Positions 34,317 through 43,507 of a stretch of 64,000 nt of DNA are shown here, piece after piece. The DNA is from Alteromonadaceae bacterium M269. Its GTDB lineage: Bacteria > Pseudomonadota > Gammaproteobacteria > Enterobacterales > Alteromonadaceae. Each line of letters opens with the position of its first letter. Positions within the stretch are counted from its first letter, which is position 1. Under the pieces are notes generated by a model. That model was not told the origin of the DNA, did not search any database, and worked only from the letters and a program-made list of their open reading frames with translations. The stretch lies in the NCBI GenBank assembly GCA_004353515.1, contig SMNZ01000006.1, positions 456,373-520,372 on the forward strand, read 5' to 3'. The translations under genes were made by a program, and so were the position numbers.

Positions 34317-36157
34317 TGACAAAAGTATTTTCGTTATCGACAGGCAAAAAACGAGCAATTAAGGTCATTTGGGATATTTTCTCCCTGATCTGTGCTGCAT
34401 TGTTGGCCTTTATTATTCGTTACGGCCTGTCAGATTTACGCGTTGGCACAGCTGAACTTATGCACATTGGTTCGAGCGTATTGTTTACCTTGGCCTTTAT
34501 GGCTGCAATTGGGCATTACCGACAAGTGATTCGCTATATGAGTATTGGTGCGTTTAGCCATATTCTATTGGGCGTTGTCTTTTTTGCGATAACCTTATTC
34601 GCACTGCGTTATCCGCTGAATTCGTTTGTCCCTAATAGTGTGCCTTTTATTGCTGCTTTCCTTGCTGCGATCTTTATCGGGGGCCCTCGGGCATTGATTT
34701 TCACAACCTCGCAGCTACAGAATTATCAGTTACGCGAAAAGTGCGTAATCTTTGGTGCAACCAACTCAGGCCGGAACCTCGCCAGTATCCTTAAACAAAG
34801 TGGCGATTTACTTCCCGTCGCATTTATTGATGACAAAAAGCAGTATCACGGAACGCAAGTCCTAGGTATCCCGGTTATGGGGCGCGACAGCATTCCTCAA
34901 CTCGTTGAGAAATACGACATCAAGAAAGTGCTTCTTGCGGTTAACAACTCGAATATAGAGCGTCGCAAAGAGCTGATTACGGAACTTGAGCCCTACGCGC
35001 TAGAACTTCTGTCTGTACCTAATTTATCTGACATCGTTTCCGGTAAACATAAAATAGACGAGCTGCGTGAAATCAAGATTGATGAGCTATTAGGCAGAGC
35101 ACCAGTTCCACCAATCAATGAGTTGCTATCAACCAATATTACCAACAAGGTCGTGATGGTTACAGGTGCTGGTGGATCTATAGGCAGTGAGTTATGTCGG
35201 CAAATTAGTTTATTGAAACCAGCCAAACTAGTCTTCTTCGAACTTAGTGAATTTAACTTATACCAGATCGAAAACGAGCTGCAAAAGCTACATCCCGATC
35301 TGGAAATGGTAGCTATTCTAGCCAGTATTCAGGACGGCGAATTAGTTCGTAGGGCGATGAAGGAGCACAGTGTTCAGACTGTTTATCATGCTGCGGCTTA
35401 TAAGCATGTGCCTATGGTTGAGCAGAACGTGCCTGCGGGTATACGCAACAATATTTATGGGACAGCTAATGTGGCTTTGATAGCTGCGGAATGCGGCCTT
35501 GAGAAATTTGTTTTGGTCTCGACAGATAAAGCCGTTCGACCTACAAATATTATGGGGGCGACTAAGCGTTTCGCTGAGCTTTTTGTACAAGGTATTGCTG
35601 AGCTCAATGAAGAAACTGACTATGCCATCGTTCGATTTGGTAACGTACTTGGCTCTTCAGGTTCTGTGGTGCCCTTGTTTACTCGCCAGATTAAGGCAGG
35701 TGGGCCCATTACTGTCACTCACCCAGACATTACGCGTTTCTTTATGACTATCCCAGAAGCGGCGTTGTTGGTTATCCAAGCCGGGGCAATGGGTAAAGAT
35801 GGTGAAGTTTTTGTGTTGGACATGGGCGACTCAGTGAAGATCGTTGATCTGGCTAAGAAGATGGCACACATCATGGGATTCAGCATTAAATCTGACAACA
35901 ACCCTGATGGTGATCTAGAGATCAAGTTTTCTGGCTTAAGACCAGGAGAGAAGCTCTACGAAGAGTTACTGATCGATGATGCAGATACCAAAACAGAACA
36001 TCCCAAAATCATGGGAGCCGATGAAACCAAAGTTCCCTTTAGTGATGTGCTGATGTTGATGGATCAACTCAACGAGGCCTTGTTTTCTAAAGATGAATCC
36101 TTGGCGAAAACGCTCTTAATTGATGCGCCTTTAGCTTATACCCCTGCTCAGCACTAA
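34313..36157 (+). CDS. UDP-GlcNAc 4,6-dehydratase, membrane type, PglF/WbpM-like
   Basis: A 614-aa protein: four hydrophobic helices in the first 125 residues, a Rossmann CoA-binding-like domain (CVIFGATNSGRNLASILK), then an extended SDR dehydratase with NAD motif VTGAGGSIGSELCRQI (about residue 280), YHAAAYKHVPMVE and STDKAVRPTNIMGATKR, the active-site region of the FlaA1/WbpM/PglF family. It starts the bacillosamine pathway from UDP-GlcNAc in the locus. Co-translated with the aminotransferase. Confidence 0.94.
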   Translation: MMTKVFSLSTGKKRAIKVIWDIFSLICAALLAFIIRYGLSDLRVGTAELMHIGSSVLFTLAFMAAIGHYRQVIRYMSIGAFSHILLGVVFFAITLFALRYPLNSFVPNSVPFIAAFLAAIFIGGPRALIFTTSQLQNYQLREKCVIFGATNSGRNLASILKQSGDLLPVAFIDDKKQYHGTQVLGIPVMGRDSIPQLVEKYDIKKVLLAVNNSNIERRKELITELEPYALELLSVPNLSDIVSGKHKIDELREIKIDELLGRAPVPPINELLSTNITNKVVMVTGAGGSIGSELCRQISLLKPAKLVFFELSEFNLYQIENELQKLHPDLEMVAILASIQDGELVRRAMKEHSVQTVYHAAAYKHVPMVEQNVPAGIRNNIYGTANVALIAAECGLEKFVLVSTDKAVRPTNIMGATKRFAELFVQGIAELNEETDYAIVRFGNVLGSSGSVVPLFTRQIKAGGPITVTHPDITRFFMTIPEAALLVIQAGAMGKDGEVFVLDMGDSVKIVDLAKKMAHIMGFSIKSDNNPDGDLEIKFSGLRPGEKLYEELLIDDADTKTEHPKIMGADETKVPFSDVLMLMDQLNEALFSKDESLAKTLLIDAPLAYTPAQH

Positions 36158-36202
36158 TAGGTATTTTGCTAAGGTAGATCTGATTAATTTGTAACAATGA
36201 TG

Positions 36203-36286
36203 AGGGCCTATTGGCTTTTAGTCTGTACAGTGATCAAAAGCGTATTCATTTAAAGCAAATTCGAAGACAAGAGGTTAATAGGCCCT
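36203..36286. repeat. Intergenic inverted repeat in 36158-36419
   Basis: AGGGCCTATT (36203-36212) and AATAGGCCCT (36277-36286) are perfect 10-bp inverted arms 64 bases apart, in the gap between the dehydratase and export genes. A startless open frame (about 36254-36381) overlaps the right arm but resembles nothing I know. Otherwise the gap is featureless and should hold a promoter for the export genes. Confidence 0.4.
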
Positions 36287-36419
36287 AATGCGAAGATTTT
36301 TGAACGCATCGCTGTTTATGATGATCTGAAAAATGATCAAATCTCTTTAGTAAAAGGCGTTTCAGTCGATAACTGTACTTAATGATTTAAGTTGTTTTGT
36401 CTGAGTGTTCAGGTAGTTA

Positions 36420-37610
36420 ATGATAGATGTTCGAAAATGGCGGGTAATCGCCTTATGGCTAATTGGCCTAACATACTGTACCTCGGTATTCTCAGCACCG
36501 AATGTCATTGATCTCAATGCTTCACCTTTAGAAGTGCAGATTAACGCTACCTATCAAGATGACTTTAATCCACTCCTGTTACCTGAAGAGTCTGCGACAG
36601 CATTAGGAATTGGATTAAACGGTGCTATTGTCGCTAAAGGTGAAGGTGTTTGGTACCAGTTGGATTACAGTGCCAGTATTGATGCCTTTGATCGCGGTAG
36701 CGAATCTATTGAACGCACCGACTCCTATGAGAACTTTCGAACACAGTTTCTTACCCGCCTTTTTTTGAGCAAAGAATGGTTTTTAGACTTAGCCGGTCAG
36801 CATGAACAGGTTGATGAAGCCTTTGGGACAGGGTTATCAAAGCTTCGTCCTAATATTGTTGAAGCCGACCATCGCGAAGAGAATAGTTTCTTTGCGAATG
36901 CAGTCTATGGAAATGATGTTTCGCGAAGATACTTGAGTCTTGAGTATGAACTCTTGGATAGAGAGTTTGATGATATTAACGATTACGCAACTCTATTTGA
37001 TATCACGCAACAAAGATTAACGTTGGATTTAGGCTTGAGTATATCTTCAGCCTCGCGTTTGCTATTTCAACTCAATGTTTTTGACGATAACTTTGATAGA
37101 TCAGTAAGAAATGACAGTCGTATGCAATCTGCGCTCATTGGTTTTTCTTGGCGCGCCAGTGGTAAAACATCAATTAATGCACTGATTGGCGGCTATCAAA
37201 GGCAGACTAACAATCAGGAAGATACTAGTGGTATCAGTTGGAGCTTAGGCGTGGTTTATGCACCAAGAGACGATTTCTCGGTCAGCTTAAATTCCTCGCA
37301 AGAGTCGATTGTTGGTGAGGATGAATTCGCCGCTAACTCGGTGCGTAGGGCTTCGTCAGTGTCGGTTAACTATCACTTTAATGATTTATGGTACTTAAGA
37401 ACGGCATTTAGAGTATCCGACACAGATTTTGAAGGTTCGGCTAATGAACGCACACTAGATGAGTCTGACATCAGTGTTGTGCTTGGATTAGCATTGAAAG
37501 AGCACAACCGTATAGAGCTTTCAGCGCGTTCACTTGATGTGGAAGACGAAAGTATTTTTATTGATTATGACCAAAAAGAAGGCAAATTAACTTGGTTTTA
37601 CGACTTCTAG
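36420..37610 (+). CDS. Outer-membrane beta-barrel protein of polysaccharide export
   Basis: A 396-aa protein with signal peptide (VIALWLIGLTYCTSVFS) followed by repeated amphipathic strands with aromatic ends (GVWYQLDYSASIDAF, RYLSLEYELLDREF, TSINALIGGYQRQ, DFSVSLNSSQES, SVSVNYHFNDLWYLRTAFRVS), ending in FYDF with the terminal aromatic expected of a barrel. It is immediately upstream of, and overlaps, a short OPX export gene. In VPS-type and myxobacterial (Wzp) systems such barrels form the outer-membrane channel when the OPX partner lacks its own membrane-spanning helix. That pairing is inference. Confidence 0.8.
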   Translation: MIDVRKWRVIALWLIGLTYCTSVFSAPNVIDLNASPLEVQINATYQDDFNPLLLPEESATALGIGLNGAIVAKGEGVWYQLDYSASIDAFDRGSESIERTDSYENFRTQFLTRLFLSKEWFLDLAGQHEQVDEAFGTGLSKLRPNIVEADHREENSFFANAVYGNDVSRRYLSLEYELLDREFDDINDYATLFDITQQRLTLDLGLSISSASRLLFQLNVFDDNFDRSVRNDSRMQSALIGFSWRASGKTSINALIGGYQRQTNNQEDTSGISWSLGVVYAPRDDFSVSLNSSQESIVGEDEFAANSVRRASSVSVNYHFNDLWYLRTAFRVSDTDFEGSANERTLDESDISVVLGLALKEHNRIELSARSLDVEDESIFIDYDQKEGKLTWFYDF

Positions 37611-38110
37611 CATTTGCGCTTTTGTGTGTCAGTGTCTTGGGCTATGCAGCTGCTGAAGACGAGATCACCATAGGTGCAGGGGACACGATTGTTATAGATG
37701 TCTATAACGAACGTGACCTTTTTGTGCGTGCGAAAGTCGATAGAACAGGTGTTGTTCGAGTTCCCCTTATCGGTGATATCAATGTTTTCGATAAAACCAC
37801 TAAGCAACTAAGTCGAGAATTAGAAGTAGCCTTTGAAGACGGATATCTAGTGAAGCCTAGTGTGTCGGTCACCATAGAAGCGTTTAGACCTTTTTATATA
37901 GGTGGTGCCGTTAATCAACCCGGCTCATATGATTATGAGTTGGATCTTACTGTAGACAAAGCCATCGCCATTGCAGGTGGCTTAAAAGACCGAGCGTCGA
38001 GTAAAAACTGGTTCATTATCCGTGGTAAAGATGAAACTAAGATTCCTGTGACCAATAAATCTAAGGTCAAGCCTGGGGATATCATCACTATAGGCGAAAG
38101 TATTTTCTGA
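37592..38110 (+). CDS. Short polysaccharide export protein (OPX, Wza-like, no OM helix)
   Basis: A 172-aa protein with TTG start and signal peptide (LLAFALLCVSVLGYAAA). It has a Poly_export domain (ITIGAGDTIVIDVYNERDLFVRA, VPLIGDINVFDKT) and one SLBB-like domain (FYIGGAVNQPGSYDYELDLTVDKAI). Wza is about 380 aa and has further SLBB repeats and a C-terminal membrane helix; these are missing without sign of truncation, so it is a short class of OPX. No lipobox Cys is seen. Periplasmic, probably docking on the beta-barrel protein encoded upstream and the Wzc-like protein downstream. Confidence 0.87.
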   Translation: MVLRLLAFALLCVSVLGYAAAEDEITIGAGDTIVIDVYNERDLFVRAKVDRTGVVRVPLIGDINVFDKTTKQLSRELEVAFEDGYLVKPSVSVTIEAFRPFYIGGAVNQPGSYDYELDLTVDKAIAIAGGLKDRASSKNWFIIRGKDETKIPVTNKSKVKPGDIITIGESIF

Positions 38111-40188
38111 TGACGCCTAACGAACACCACGAAATACAAGAACCTTCCTTTGATCTCAGCGATCTCTTTGCTTTTCTATGGGCGAAGAAAATCCGCATTG
38201 CGGTTACAGCGATTTTGATCATTGTCTTGGGTGGTTATTACGTTACCAATAAACCAAAACTCTACAACAGCCGTGCAATTTTATTATTGAGCGATGAGTC
38301 GTCGACGTCTATAGGACTCCCCAATGTCTCTTTCGGTAGCTCTGACACTAGCCAACTAGATACACATATTGAATTTATAAGGTCACGCCAATTCTTAAAG
38401 ACGGTAGTAACAAACCTCCAGTTGCACTTAGAGCCTGAGTTTCGTCCCAGAGTCGGTGAAGGTTTTGGTGATCCGAGTATTGAGCATACCGTAGGAATCG
38501 TTAGACAAAACCTCTCTCTCAGCAAGCTCAGTAATACTGATATGCTGAGAGTCAGCTATGTCTCGAAAGATCCAAAAGTATCCATGGAAGTTGCTAATGC
38601 AGTCGGTCCCGCTTTTTTTGAGTTTCAAACGAAGCGACGCCGTGAGCTCGCTGACACTGCGTCGCAGCGGTTAGATTCGCAAGTATCCGACATTCAAGAC
38701 AACCTGATAGACTCAGAGAAGAGGTTACAGGGCTTCCTAGAAAGTAATGAGCTGGTTGATATTCGCAGTCAGATACAACTCATTCAAAGCGAGATATCAG
38801 CACTATTAAGAGAGAAGCTGATTAACGGGCAAACCTTAGCTCAACTGACACCTACTGTCGCTCAAACAGACAAGCACAAAGGCGATAGAGAAAAGCTCCT
38901 GCAAATCCCTGAAATCCTGAATAACCGATTGATTTCAGATTTACGTCGGCAAATTCTGCTTGCCGAGCAAGAACTCGTCGAAGTATCCAAGCGATATAAA
39001 GAAAAGCATCACAGACATATCTCAGTGAAGTCATCACTTGATAATCTGTATCAAGAATTAGATGACTTATTGGTTCAGCTGTCGTCCAGCTTAAAACAAG
39101 AATTTGATGCGTTAAAAGCGAGGCAAAAACAGCTGCAATTACAAATTGTCGGTGCACGTGATAAACATAATCAGTTTGGTCGTTTAGAAGTCGAACTCAC
39201 TCGATTACAACGTGAAGTTGAATCAAACCAGAAGCTCTACGAAGCATTTTTATCGCGTTTGCAAGAAACAGAGGTATTGCGAGACTCAGGGCAACAGTCA
39301 AATTATGCGATTGTTGATTACGCGACTATGCCTGTTGGTCCATTTAAACCTAATGTTCCATTGTTTTTGGTCATGATCACTGTCTTGTCTTTTGTCTTAA
39401 GCACCGGTTTCTGGTTGTTGCTGCATTTGGTAAGTGACAAGCAGACGCGCATTAAGCAACACCTGAAAAACCTTCAGGTACCGCTGTTGGCTGAAATTCC
39501 TAAAACAGTCAAAAAAGGAAAGGTATCTGCAACACCCGATATCGGTGCGGACTTTACTTATTCGGAGGCTATTCGCTCCTTAAGAACGACAATTTCGTTG
39601 CGTACCTCACATCAAAAAGGACAAGTCATTGTTCTTATGTCACCTGACCAATCGACCAGCTGCACCAAGCTCAAAAATAACTTGGCTGAATCATTCGGTA
39701 AGTTAGAGGATGCTTTGTATATTGATGCTGACTTACGAGAAAAAGTCTCGAAGAAAATGCTAAATATTCCCGAGGATCACCCTGGTATTACGAATTTCTT
39801 AGAGAAAAAAGCTAAATTCGGCAAATGTCTTTATCGCAGAAAAAATAGTCGCTTAGCTATCTTACCAAGCGGCGAAGCAACCAGTGATCCCTTGGTTTAT
39901 TTGGGAAATTCAACTTTTAGCCTTATGGTTGAAAAGTTAACGCCAGTTTATCAACGCATCATTATCAATACCCCTCCTGTTAACAACTACAGCGATGCTT
40001 TGGTTATTGCCAATAGTGCAGACGCAGTTATTGTGGTTTGTGATCTAGAAAAAGACGGCTGTGAAGGTTTAGTTGAATCTGTACAGCGTTTGAAAGAAGC
40101 CGATATTCCGATCTTAGGTGTAGTTATGACCAATGTCAGTCGCCCTAGAGATGGTGCAGGTTTTAGAGACAAGCTAAAAGTGGTATAA
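38110..40188 (+). CDS. Wzc-like chain-length/polymerisation protein with degenerate BY-kinase domain
   Basis: A 692-aa PCP-2a protein: helix 1 about residues 29-46, Wzz domain (LLSDESSTSIGLP), long coiled coils (about 170-390), GNVR-like region, helix 2 about 418-440, then a cytoplasmic ATPase-like domain. Walker A' is kept (YIDADLR, about residue 537), but the Walker A place reads SPDQSTSCTKLKNNL (about 510) instead of PGEGKST, and Walker B reads IIINTPP (about 617) with Asn for the usual Asp. There is no Tyr cluster at the C-terminus (ends DKLKVV). It is therefore probably catalytically dead as a tyrosine kinase and acts structurally. Confidence 0.9.
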   Translation: MTPNEHHEIQEPSFDLSDLFAFLWAKKIRIAVTAILIIVLGGYYVTNKPKLYNSRAILLLSDESSTSIGLPNVSFGSSDTSQLDTHIEFIRSRQFLKTVVTNLQLHLEPEFRPRVGEGFGDPSIEHTVGIVRQNLSLSKLSNTDMLRVSYVSKDPKVSMEVANAVGPAFFEFQTKRRRELADTASQRLDSQVSDIQDNLIDSEKRLQGFLESNELVDIRSQIQLIQSEISALLREKLINGQTLAQLTPTVAQTDKHKGDREKLLQIPEILNNRLISDLRRQILLAEQELVEVSKRYKEKHHRHISVKSSLDNLYQELDDLLVQLSSSLKQEFDALKARQKQLQLQIVGARDKHNQFGRLEVELTRLQREVESNQKLYEAFLSRLQETEVLRDSGQQSNYAIVDYATMPVGPFKPNVPLFLVMITVLSFVLSTGFWLLLHLVSDKQTRIKQHLKNLQVPLLAEIPKTVKKGKVSATPDIGADFTYSEAIRSLRTTISLRTSHQKGQVIVLMSPDQSTSCTKLKNNLAESFGKLEDALYIDADLREKVSKKMLNIPEDHPGITNFLEKKAKFGKCLYRRKNSRLAILPSGEATSDPLVYLGNSTFSLMVEKLTPVYQRIIINTPPVNNYSDALVIANSADAVIVVCDLEKDGCEGLVESVQRLKEADIPILGVVMTNVSRPRDGAGFRDKLKVV

Positions 40189-40319
40189 CGTCTCGAAATT
40201 AGCCAATTAGTTAAGTTTTGGCTTGCATACTCAGTAGATTTCAAAATGCGTCAAAGTGGCAAACTATGCAGTTTGAAAAGTGAAGAGTATATTTATTTGA
40301 CGTAACTCTGAGAACAACT

Positions 40320-41324
40320 GTGTCCCCACTTCAACATCTGCATACTTTCCAACTTCCTGCTTTTTGCCAGTCTGTTAAATCTCTAAGTGATTTGGAACAG
40401 GCTAAACAGTTTGCAAAAGAGTTGAGTACAGAGCCTTTTCTGTTGCTAGGTGGTGGCAGCAACTGCGCCTTTATCGAAGATTTTGAAGGTCATATTGTTA
40501 GAGTCGAGTTGAAAGGAATCCAAGTCGACGAGCAAGCAGACGGTTTTAAATTGACTGTTGGGGCCGGTGAAAACTGGCATCAACTTGTTAGCTGGACTCT
40601 GGAAAACGGTATGCACGGTTTAGAAAACCTCGCTCTGATTCCTGGCACTGTCGGTGCTGCACCGATTCAGAATATTGGTGCTTATGGATCGGAAGTTTCT
40701 CAGTTTATTCATTACGTTGATTATATCGAATTAGGGACGGCGCGTGAGTGTCGTTTGTCCAATCAAGAATGTCAGTTTGGTTATCGAGAAAGCTTATTTA
40801 AGGGGGCACTCAAAGGGAAAGCTCTTATCACACAAGTTCACTTCTTTTTGCCCAAGAAGTGGTCTCCAAACCTCGGTTATGCCGAGCTTAAATCTCTTAT
40901 TAGTCCATCACCGCATACAATTTTTGACACCGTTATTCAGGTTCGACAGAAGAAATTACCTGATCCGGCGGTCAAGGGTAATGCTGGAAGTTTCTTTAAG
41001 AACCCAATTGTTAGTCAATTAGTGCTCGAAGAGATAAAGCAATCTTATGCAGATGTGCCTTATTTCGAACTAGCGGACGGCAAGGTTAAATTGCCTGCAG
41101 CTTGGCTCATTGACAAGCTGGGTTACAAGGGAAAGCGCAATGGCGGCATCATGTGTCACGCCAAACAACCGCTTGTTTTGATGAACAATGACGTAAAAGA
41201 GGCTACCGGTTTGCAGCTATACGAACTGGCGTCTGAGATTAAATTGAAAGTCGCTGAAGAATTTAAAATTCAGTTGGAACCCGAGGTGCAGCTGATAGGG
41301 CGAAAAGGGCAAATAAACCTATGA
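40320..41324 (+). CDS. murB: UDP-N-acetylenolpyruvoylglucosamine reductase MurB
   Basis: A 334-aa FAD enzyme of peptidoglycan synthesis, reducing UDP-GlcNAc-enolpyruvate to UDP-MurNAc in the cytoplasm. Motifs: FLLLGGGSNCAFIEDF for FAD binding, NLALIPGTVGAAPIQNIGAYG, and GNAGSFFKNP with the active-site Ser; the EPEVQLIG C-terminus is that of the E. coli-type (I) enzyme. GTG start. First gene of the conserved murB-birA-coaX group and overlapping birA by four bases. Confidence 0.97.
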   Translation: MSPLQHLHTFQLPAFCQSVKSLSDLEQAKQFAKELSTEPFLLLGGGSNCAFIEDFEGHIVRVELKGIQVDEQADGFKLTVGAGENWHQLVSWTLENGMHGLENLALIPGTVGAAPIQNIGAYGSEVSQFIHYVDYIELGTARECRLSNQECQFGYRESLFKGALKGKALITQVHFFLPKKWSPNLGYAELKSLISPSPHTIFDTVIQVRQKKLPDPAVKGNAGSFFKNPIVSQLVLEEIKQSYADVPYFELADGKVKLPAAWLIDKLGYKGKRNGGIMCHAKQPLVLMNNDVKEATGLQLYELASEIKLKVAEEFKIQLEPEVQLIGRKGQINL

Positions 41325-42295
41325 ATAAGCAAGTGGAGATAAAACGCAGACGTATTATTGAGTTGCTCTCTTCAGGGGAGTTTTATTCTGGTGAGATCAT
41401 TGGGCAGCACTTAGGTATTACTCGCGCTGCAGTTTCTAAACATATTAGAAGCTTAAATGACCTGGGGTTAGATATATACAGCGTAACCGGTCGTGGTTAT
41501 AAGCTGGCAAATGACGTTCAACTACTACAGCCTGAAAAAATCAAAAAATACATGTCTGGAGATATGAGTAATCAGATTGATGTACTCAATATAGTGACCT
41601 CCACTAACGACTTCATTAAACAGAATATTGAACGCCTGAATAGCGGTGATGTATGCATCGCCGAAGCTCAAACTGCTGGCCGAGGCCGTCAAGGCCGTGA
41701 ATGGGTCTCTCCTTTTGGCTGCAATCTCTATTTTTCTATGTACTGGCAGTTCGATCAGGGATACAAAGTCTTGTCTGGCTTGAGCTTATTAGTTGGTATC
41801 GCGTTATGCCAATCGCTCGAAAAGCTTGGTATTGATGGCTTAGCACTGAAGTGGCCTAACGATATTTACTTTAATAATCGCAAGCTGGCAGGGATTCTGG
41901 TTGAAATAGAAGGACAAATGGACTCGGCCTGTGATTGTATTATCGGTATTGGGTTGAACATCGCAATGCCCGAAGATGTTGATGGTATTGATCAACCTTG
42001 GATAGACCTAAAACAAATCACCGAAAAGAATATCGATAAGAATCGTTTAGTGGGCACATTGACAGAAACTTTGATGTCACTCATTCCTATTTTTGAGCAA
42101 GAAGGCTTGGCTTCGTTTTTATCTTATTGGGCACGAAGAGACTTATTTATTAACAAACAAGTTGATTTAACTATGGGTAAAAAGCTGATTTCCGGATATT
42201 GTCGCGGTATTGGCGAAAACGGTGAGTTGTTGATTGAACATAATGGCCAACTTAACTCCTATCACGGCGGAGAAATTAGTGTCAGGGCAAGATAA
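41321..42295 (+). CDS. birA: Biotin-protein ligase / biotin operon repressor BirA
   Basis: A 324-aa bifunctional protein: N-terminal winged helix (EIIGQHLGITRAAVSKHIRSLNDLG, residues about 24-48), catalytic domain with AEAQTAGRGRQGREWVSP (biotinyl-AMP loop), LKWPNDIYFNNRKLAGILVE, and a C-terminal SH3-like domain. It activates biotin and transfers it to carboxyl carrier protein, and with the HTH domain it can repress biotin genes. Overlaps murB (ATGA) and coaX. Confidence 0.97.
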   Translation: MNKQVEIKRRRIIELLSSGEFYSGEIIGQHLGITRAAVSKHIRSLNDLGLDIYSVTGRGYKLANDVQLLQPEKIKKYMSGDMSNQIDVLNIVTSTNDFIKQNIERLNSGDVCIAEAQTAGRGRQGREWVSPFGCNLYFSMYWQFDQGYKVLSGLSLLVGIALCQSLEKLGIDGLALKWPNDIYFNNRKLAGILVEIEGQMDSACDCIIGIGLNIAMPEDVDGIDQPWIDLKQITEKNIDKNRLVGTLTETLMSLIPIFEQEGLASFLSYWARRDLFINKQVDLTMGKKLISGYCRGIGENGELLIEHNGQLNSYHGGEISVRAR

Positions 42296-42998
42296 GTATT
42301 TATTACTTGATGTCGGTAATACGCGAGCTAAATATGCAGTTTGCTCCAACCGAACATTGTCCAAAATTCACGTTGTTGATGACAAAACAGATCTTCAACA
42401 ACTCTTGAGTGATAAGAAAAAGGTTTTATTGTCTGCGGTTCGAAGAGAACCTGTTATTGATCAGATAAACGCTTTAGCTGCAAATATGGGAATAGATGTT
42501 CAGGAAGTCAAAACTGAGCCTAAAACCTTTGATTTGCGCTGCGGATATGAGATTTATCCCAAACTCGGTGTAGACAGATGGTTATCAGTACTAGCGTTGC
42601 ACCAACAAGGTATCGACACTTACGCGGTGATCGATATCGGGACAGCCTGCACCTGCGATTTCGTTCAAGGTAACCAACACCTAGGAGGGTGGATTGCACC
42701 AGGCTATGACTTGATGCGTTCTTCTCTTGTTTCCAACACCCACCAGGTGACTGCCGATACCGATTATCCAGATTCACTGTTGATAGGCGAAACAACAGAG
42801 TCTTGTGTGAATCATGGTTGTTTAGCGTATGTACAGGGCATGTTGCTAACCGCAGAGCAAAAGTTAAAGTCGTTAAGCGATGACTATCGTATTTTTATCG
42901 ATGGTGGCTCTCAGGCTTTGCTAAAAAGTATAGAAAACAAAAACGTACAGCTGAGCCCTAATCTGGTTTTTAAAGGGTTAATGCGATATATAACCTGA
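42279..42998 (+). CDS. coaX: Type III pantothenate kinase CoaX
   Basis: A 239-aa kinase of the ASKHA fold that phosphorylates pantothenate in CoA synthesis. Motifs: LLDVGNTRAKYAV (phosphate 1), GVDRWLSVLAL, VIDIGTACTCDFV (DxGTA), GGWIAPGYDLM. GTG 42279 is chosen because GGAG lies six bases upstream; it overlaps the birA stop by 17 bases. Upstream ORF extension into birA is not needed. It takes the place of coaA in the E. coli order murB-birA-coaA-thrU. Confidence 0.95.
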   Translation: MSGQDKYLLLDVGNTRAKYAVCSNRTLSKIHVVDDKTDLQQLLSDKKKVLLSAVRREPVIDQINALAANMGIDVQEVKTEPKTFDLRCGYEIYPKLGVDRWLSVLALHQQGIDTYAVIDIGTACTCDFVQGNQHLGGWIAPGYDLMRSSLVSNTHQVTADTDYPDSLLIGETTESCVNHGCLAYVQGMLLTAEQKLKSLSDDYRIFIDGGSQALLKSIENKNVQLSPNLVFKGLMRYIT

Positions 42999-43077
42999 AC
43001 CCTCTGGTTATTTACTATCAGAATTGTTGTCATTTTGAGCGATTAACACAAAAGCTTTCGTTTTTTGCTTTTTACTC

Positions 43078-43106
43078 TTGCTAAGGGGTATCTTATCCTC
43101 TAGAAT
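43078..43106 (+). promoter_or_regulatory. tRNA promoter with GC discriminator
   Basis: TTGCTA (43078-43083) and TAGAAT (43101-43106) are 17 bases apart, followed by GCGC, a stringent-type discriminator, 20 bases before the tRNA-Thr gene. The same TAGAATGCGC occurs in the promoter before tRNA-Tyr at 63265. Confidence 0.7.
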
Positions 43107-43126
43107 GCGCTCCGATTTAATGTAGT

Positions 43127-43196
<70 letters not shown>

Positions 43197-43202
<6 letters not shown>

Positions 43203-43246
43203 TTAATCACCACACTAAAGCTGCTATCCGAAAGGAAGTGGCTTTT
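43197..43246 (+). repeat. Direct repeat, left copy
   Basis: Begins with the last six bases of tRNA-Thr (GCACCA) and includes the terminator hairpin. A near-copy occurs at 49336-49385: GCACCATTAA, CACTAAAGCTGCTAT, CGAAAGGAAG and GCTTTT are shared, with small indels. Possible attachment-site or duplication scar around a 6-kb segment. Confidence 0.75.
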
Positions 43247-43249
43247 TTT
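43217..43249 (+). terminator. Rho-independent terminator of tRNA-Thr
   Basis: AAAGCTGCTATCC pairs with GGAAGTGGCTTT (two G-T pairs and one bulge) across a GAAA tetraloop, followed by a T7 run at 43243-43249. It starts 14 bases after the tRNA. Confidence 0.85.
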
Positions 43250-43321
43250 GTACCTATTGTTTAGTTTAAGTACGATTAACCGATAGCAACTAAGTCATCT
43301 ATTCCAGTTATCTCAGCATAT

Positions 43322-43495
43322 CTAAAAACTGGTCTTTATTACTCTATTTCTTCCACTATCTTTGGCTTGATATAACGCTTTATCAGCAGTATCGATAACT
43401 TTTTCTATATGCAGATTAGCATCATTAATTTCCACTACACCAAAGCTTGCAGTCACTTTTATTGACTGATCATGAAAAGTCATTCCAATCGCTAT
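43322..43495 (-). pseudogene. 3' remnant of a GGDEF diguanylate cyclase gene
   Basis: On the minus strand this encodes 57 residues and a stop with no start: KVTASFGVVEIND, then VIDTADKALYQAKDSGRNRV, which is the unmistakable C-terminal end of a GGDEF domain. The GGDEF active-site half is absent; a stop appears just upstream, next to the REP-like element at 43508. It is a decayed fragment of a c-di-GMP synthase gene and not functional. Confidence 0.8.
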
Positions 43496-43507
43496 AAGTA
43501 CGCACTA

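Noticed and set aside
36254..36381. Small gene between the dehydratase and beta-barrel genes
   Set aside because: The frame lacks a start codon and any recognisable motif; it is mentioned only as part of the intergenic region.
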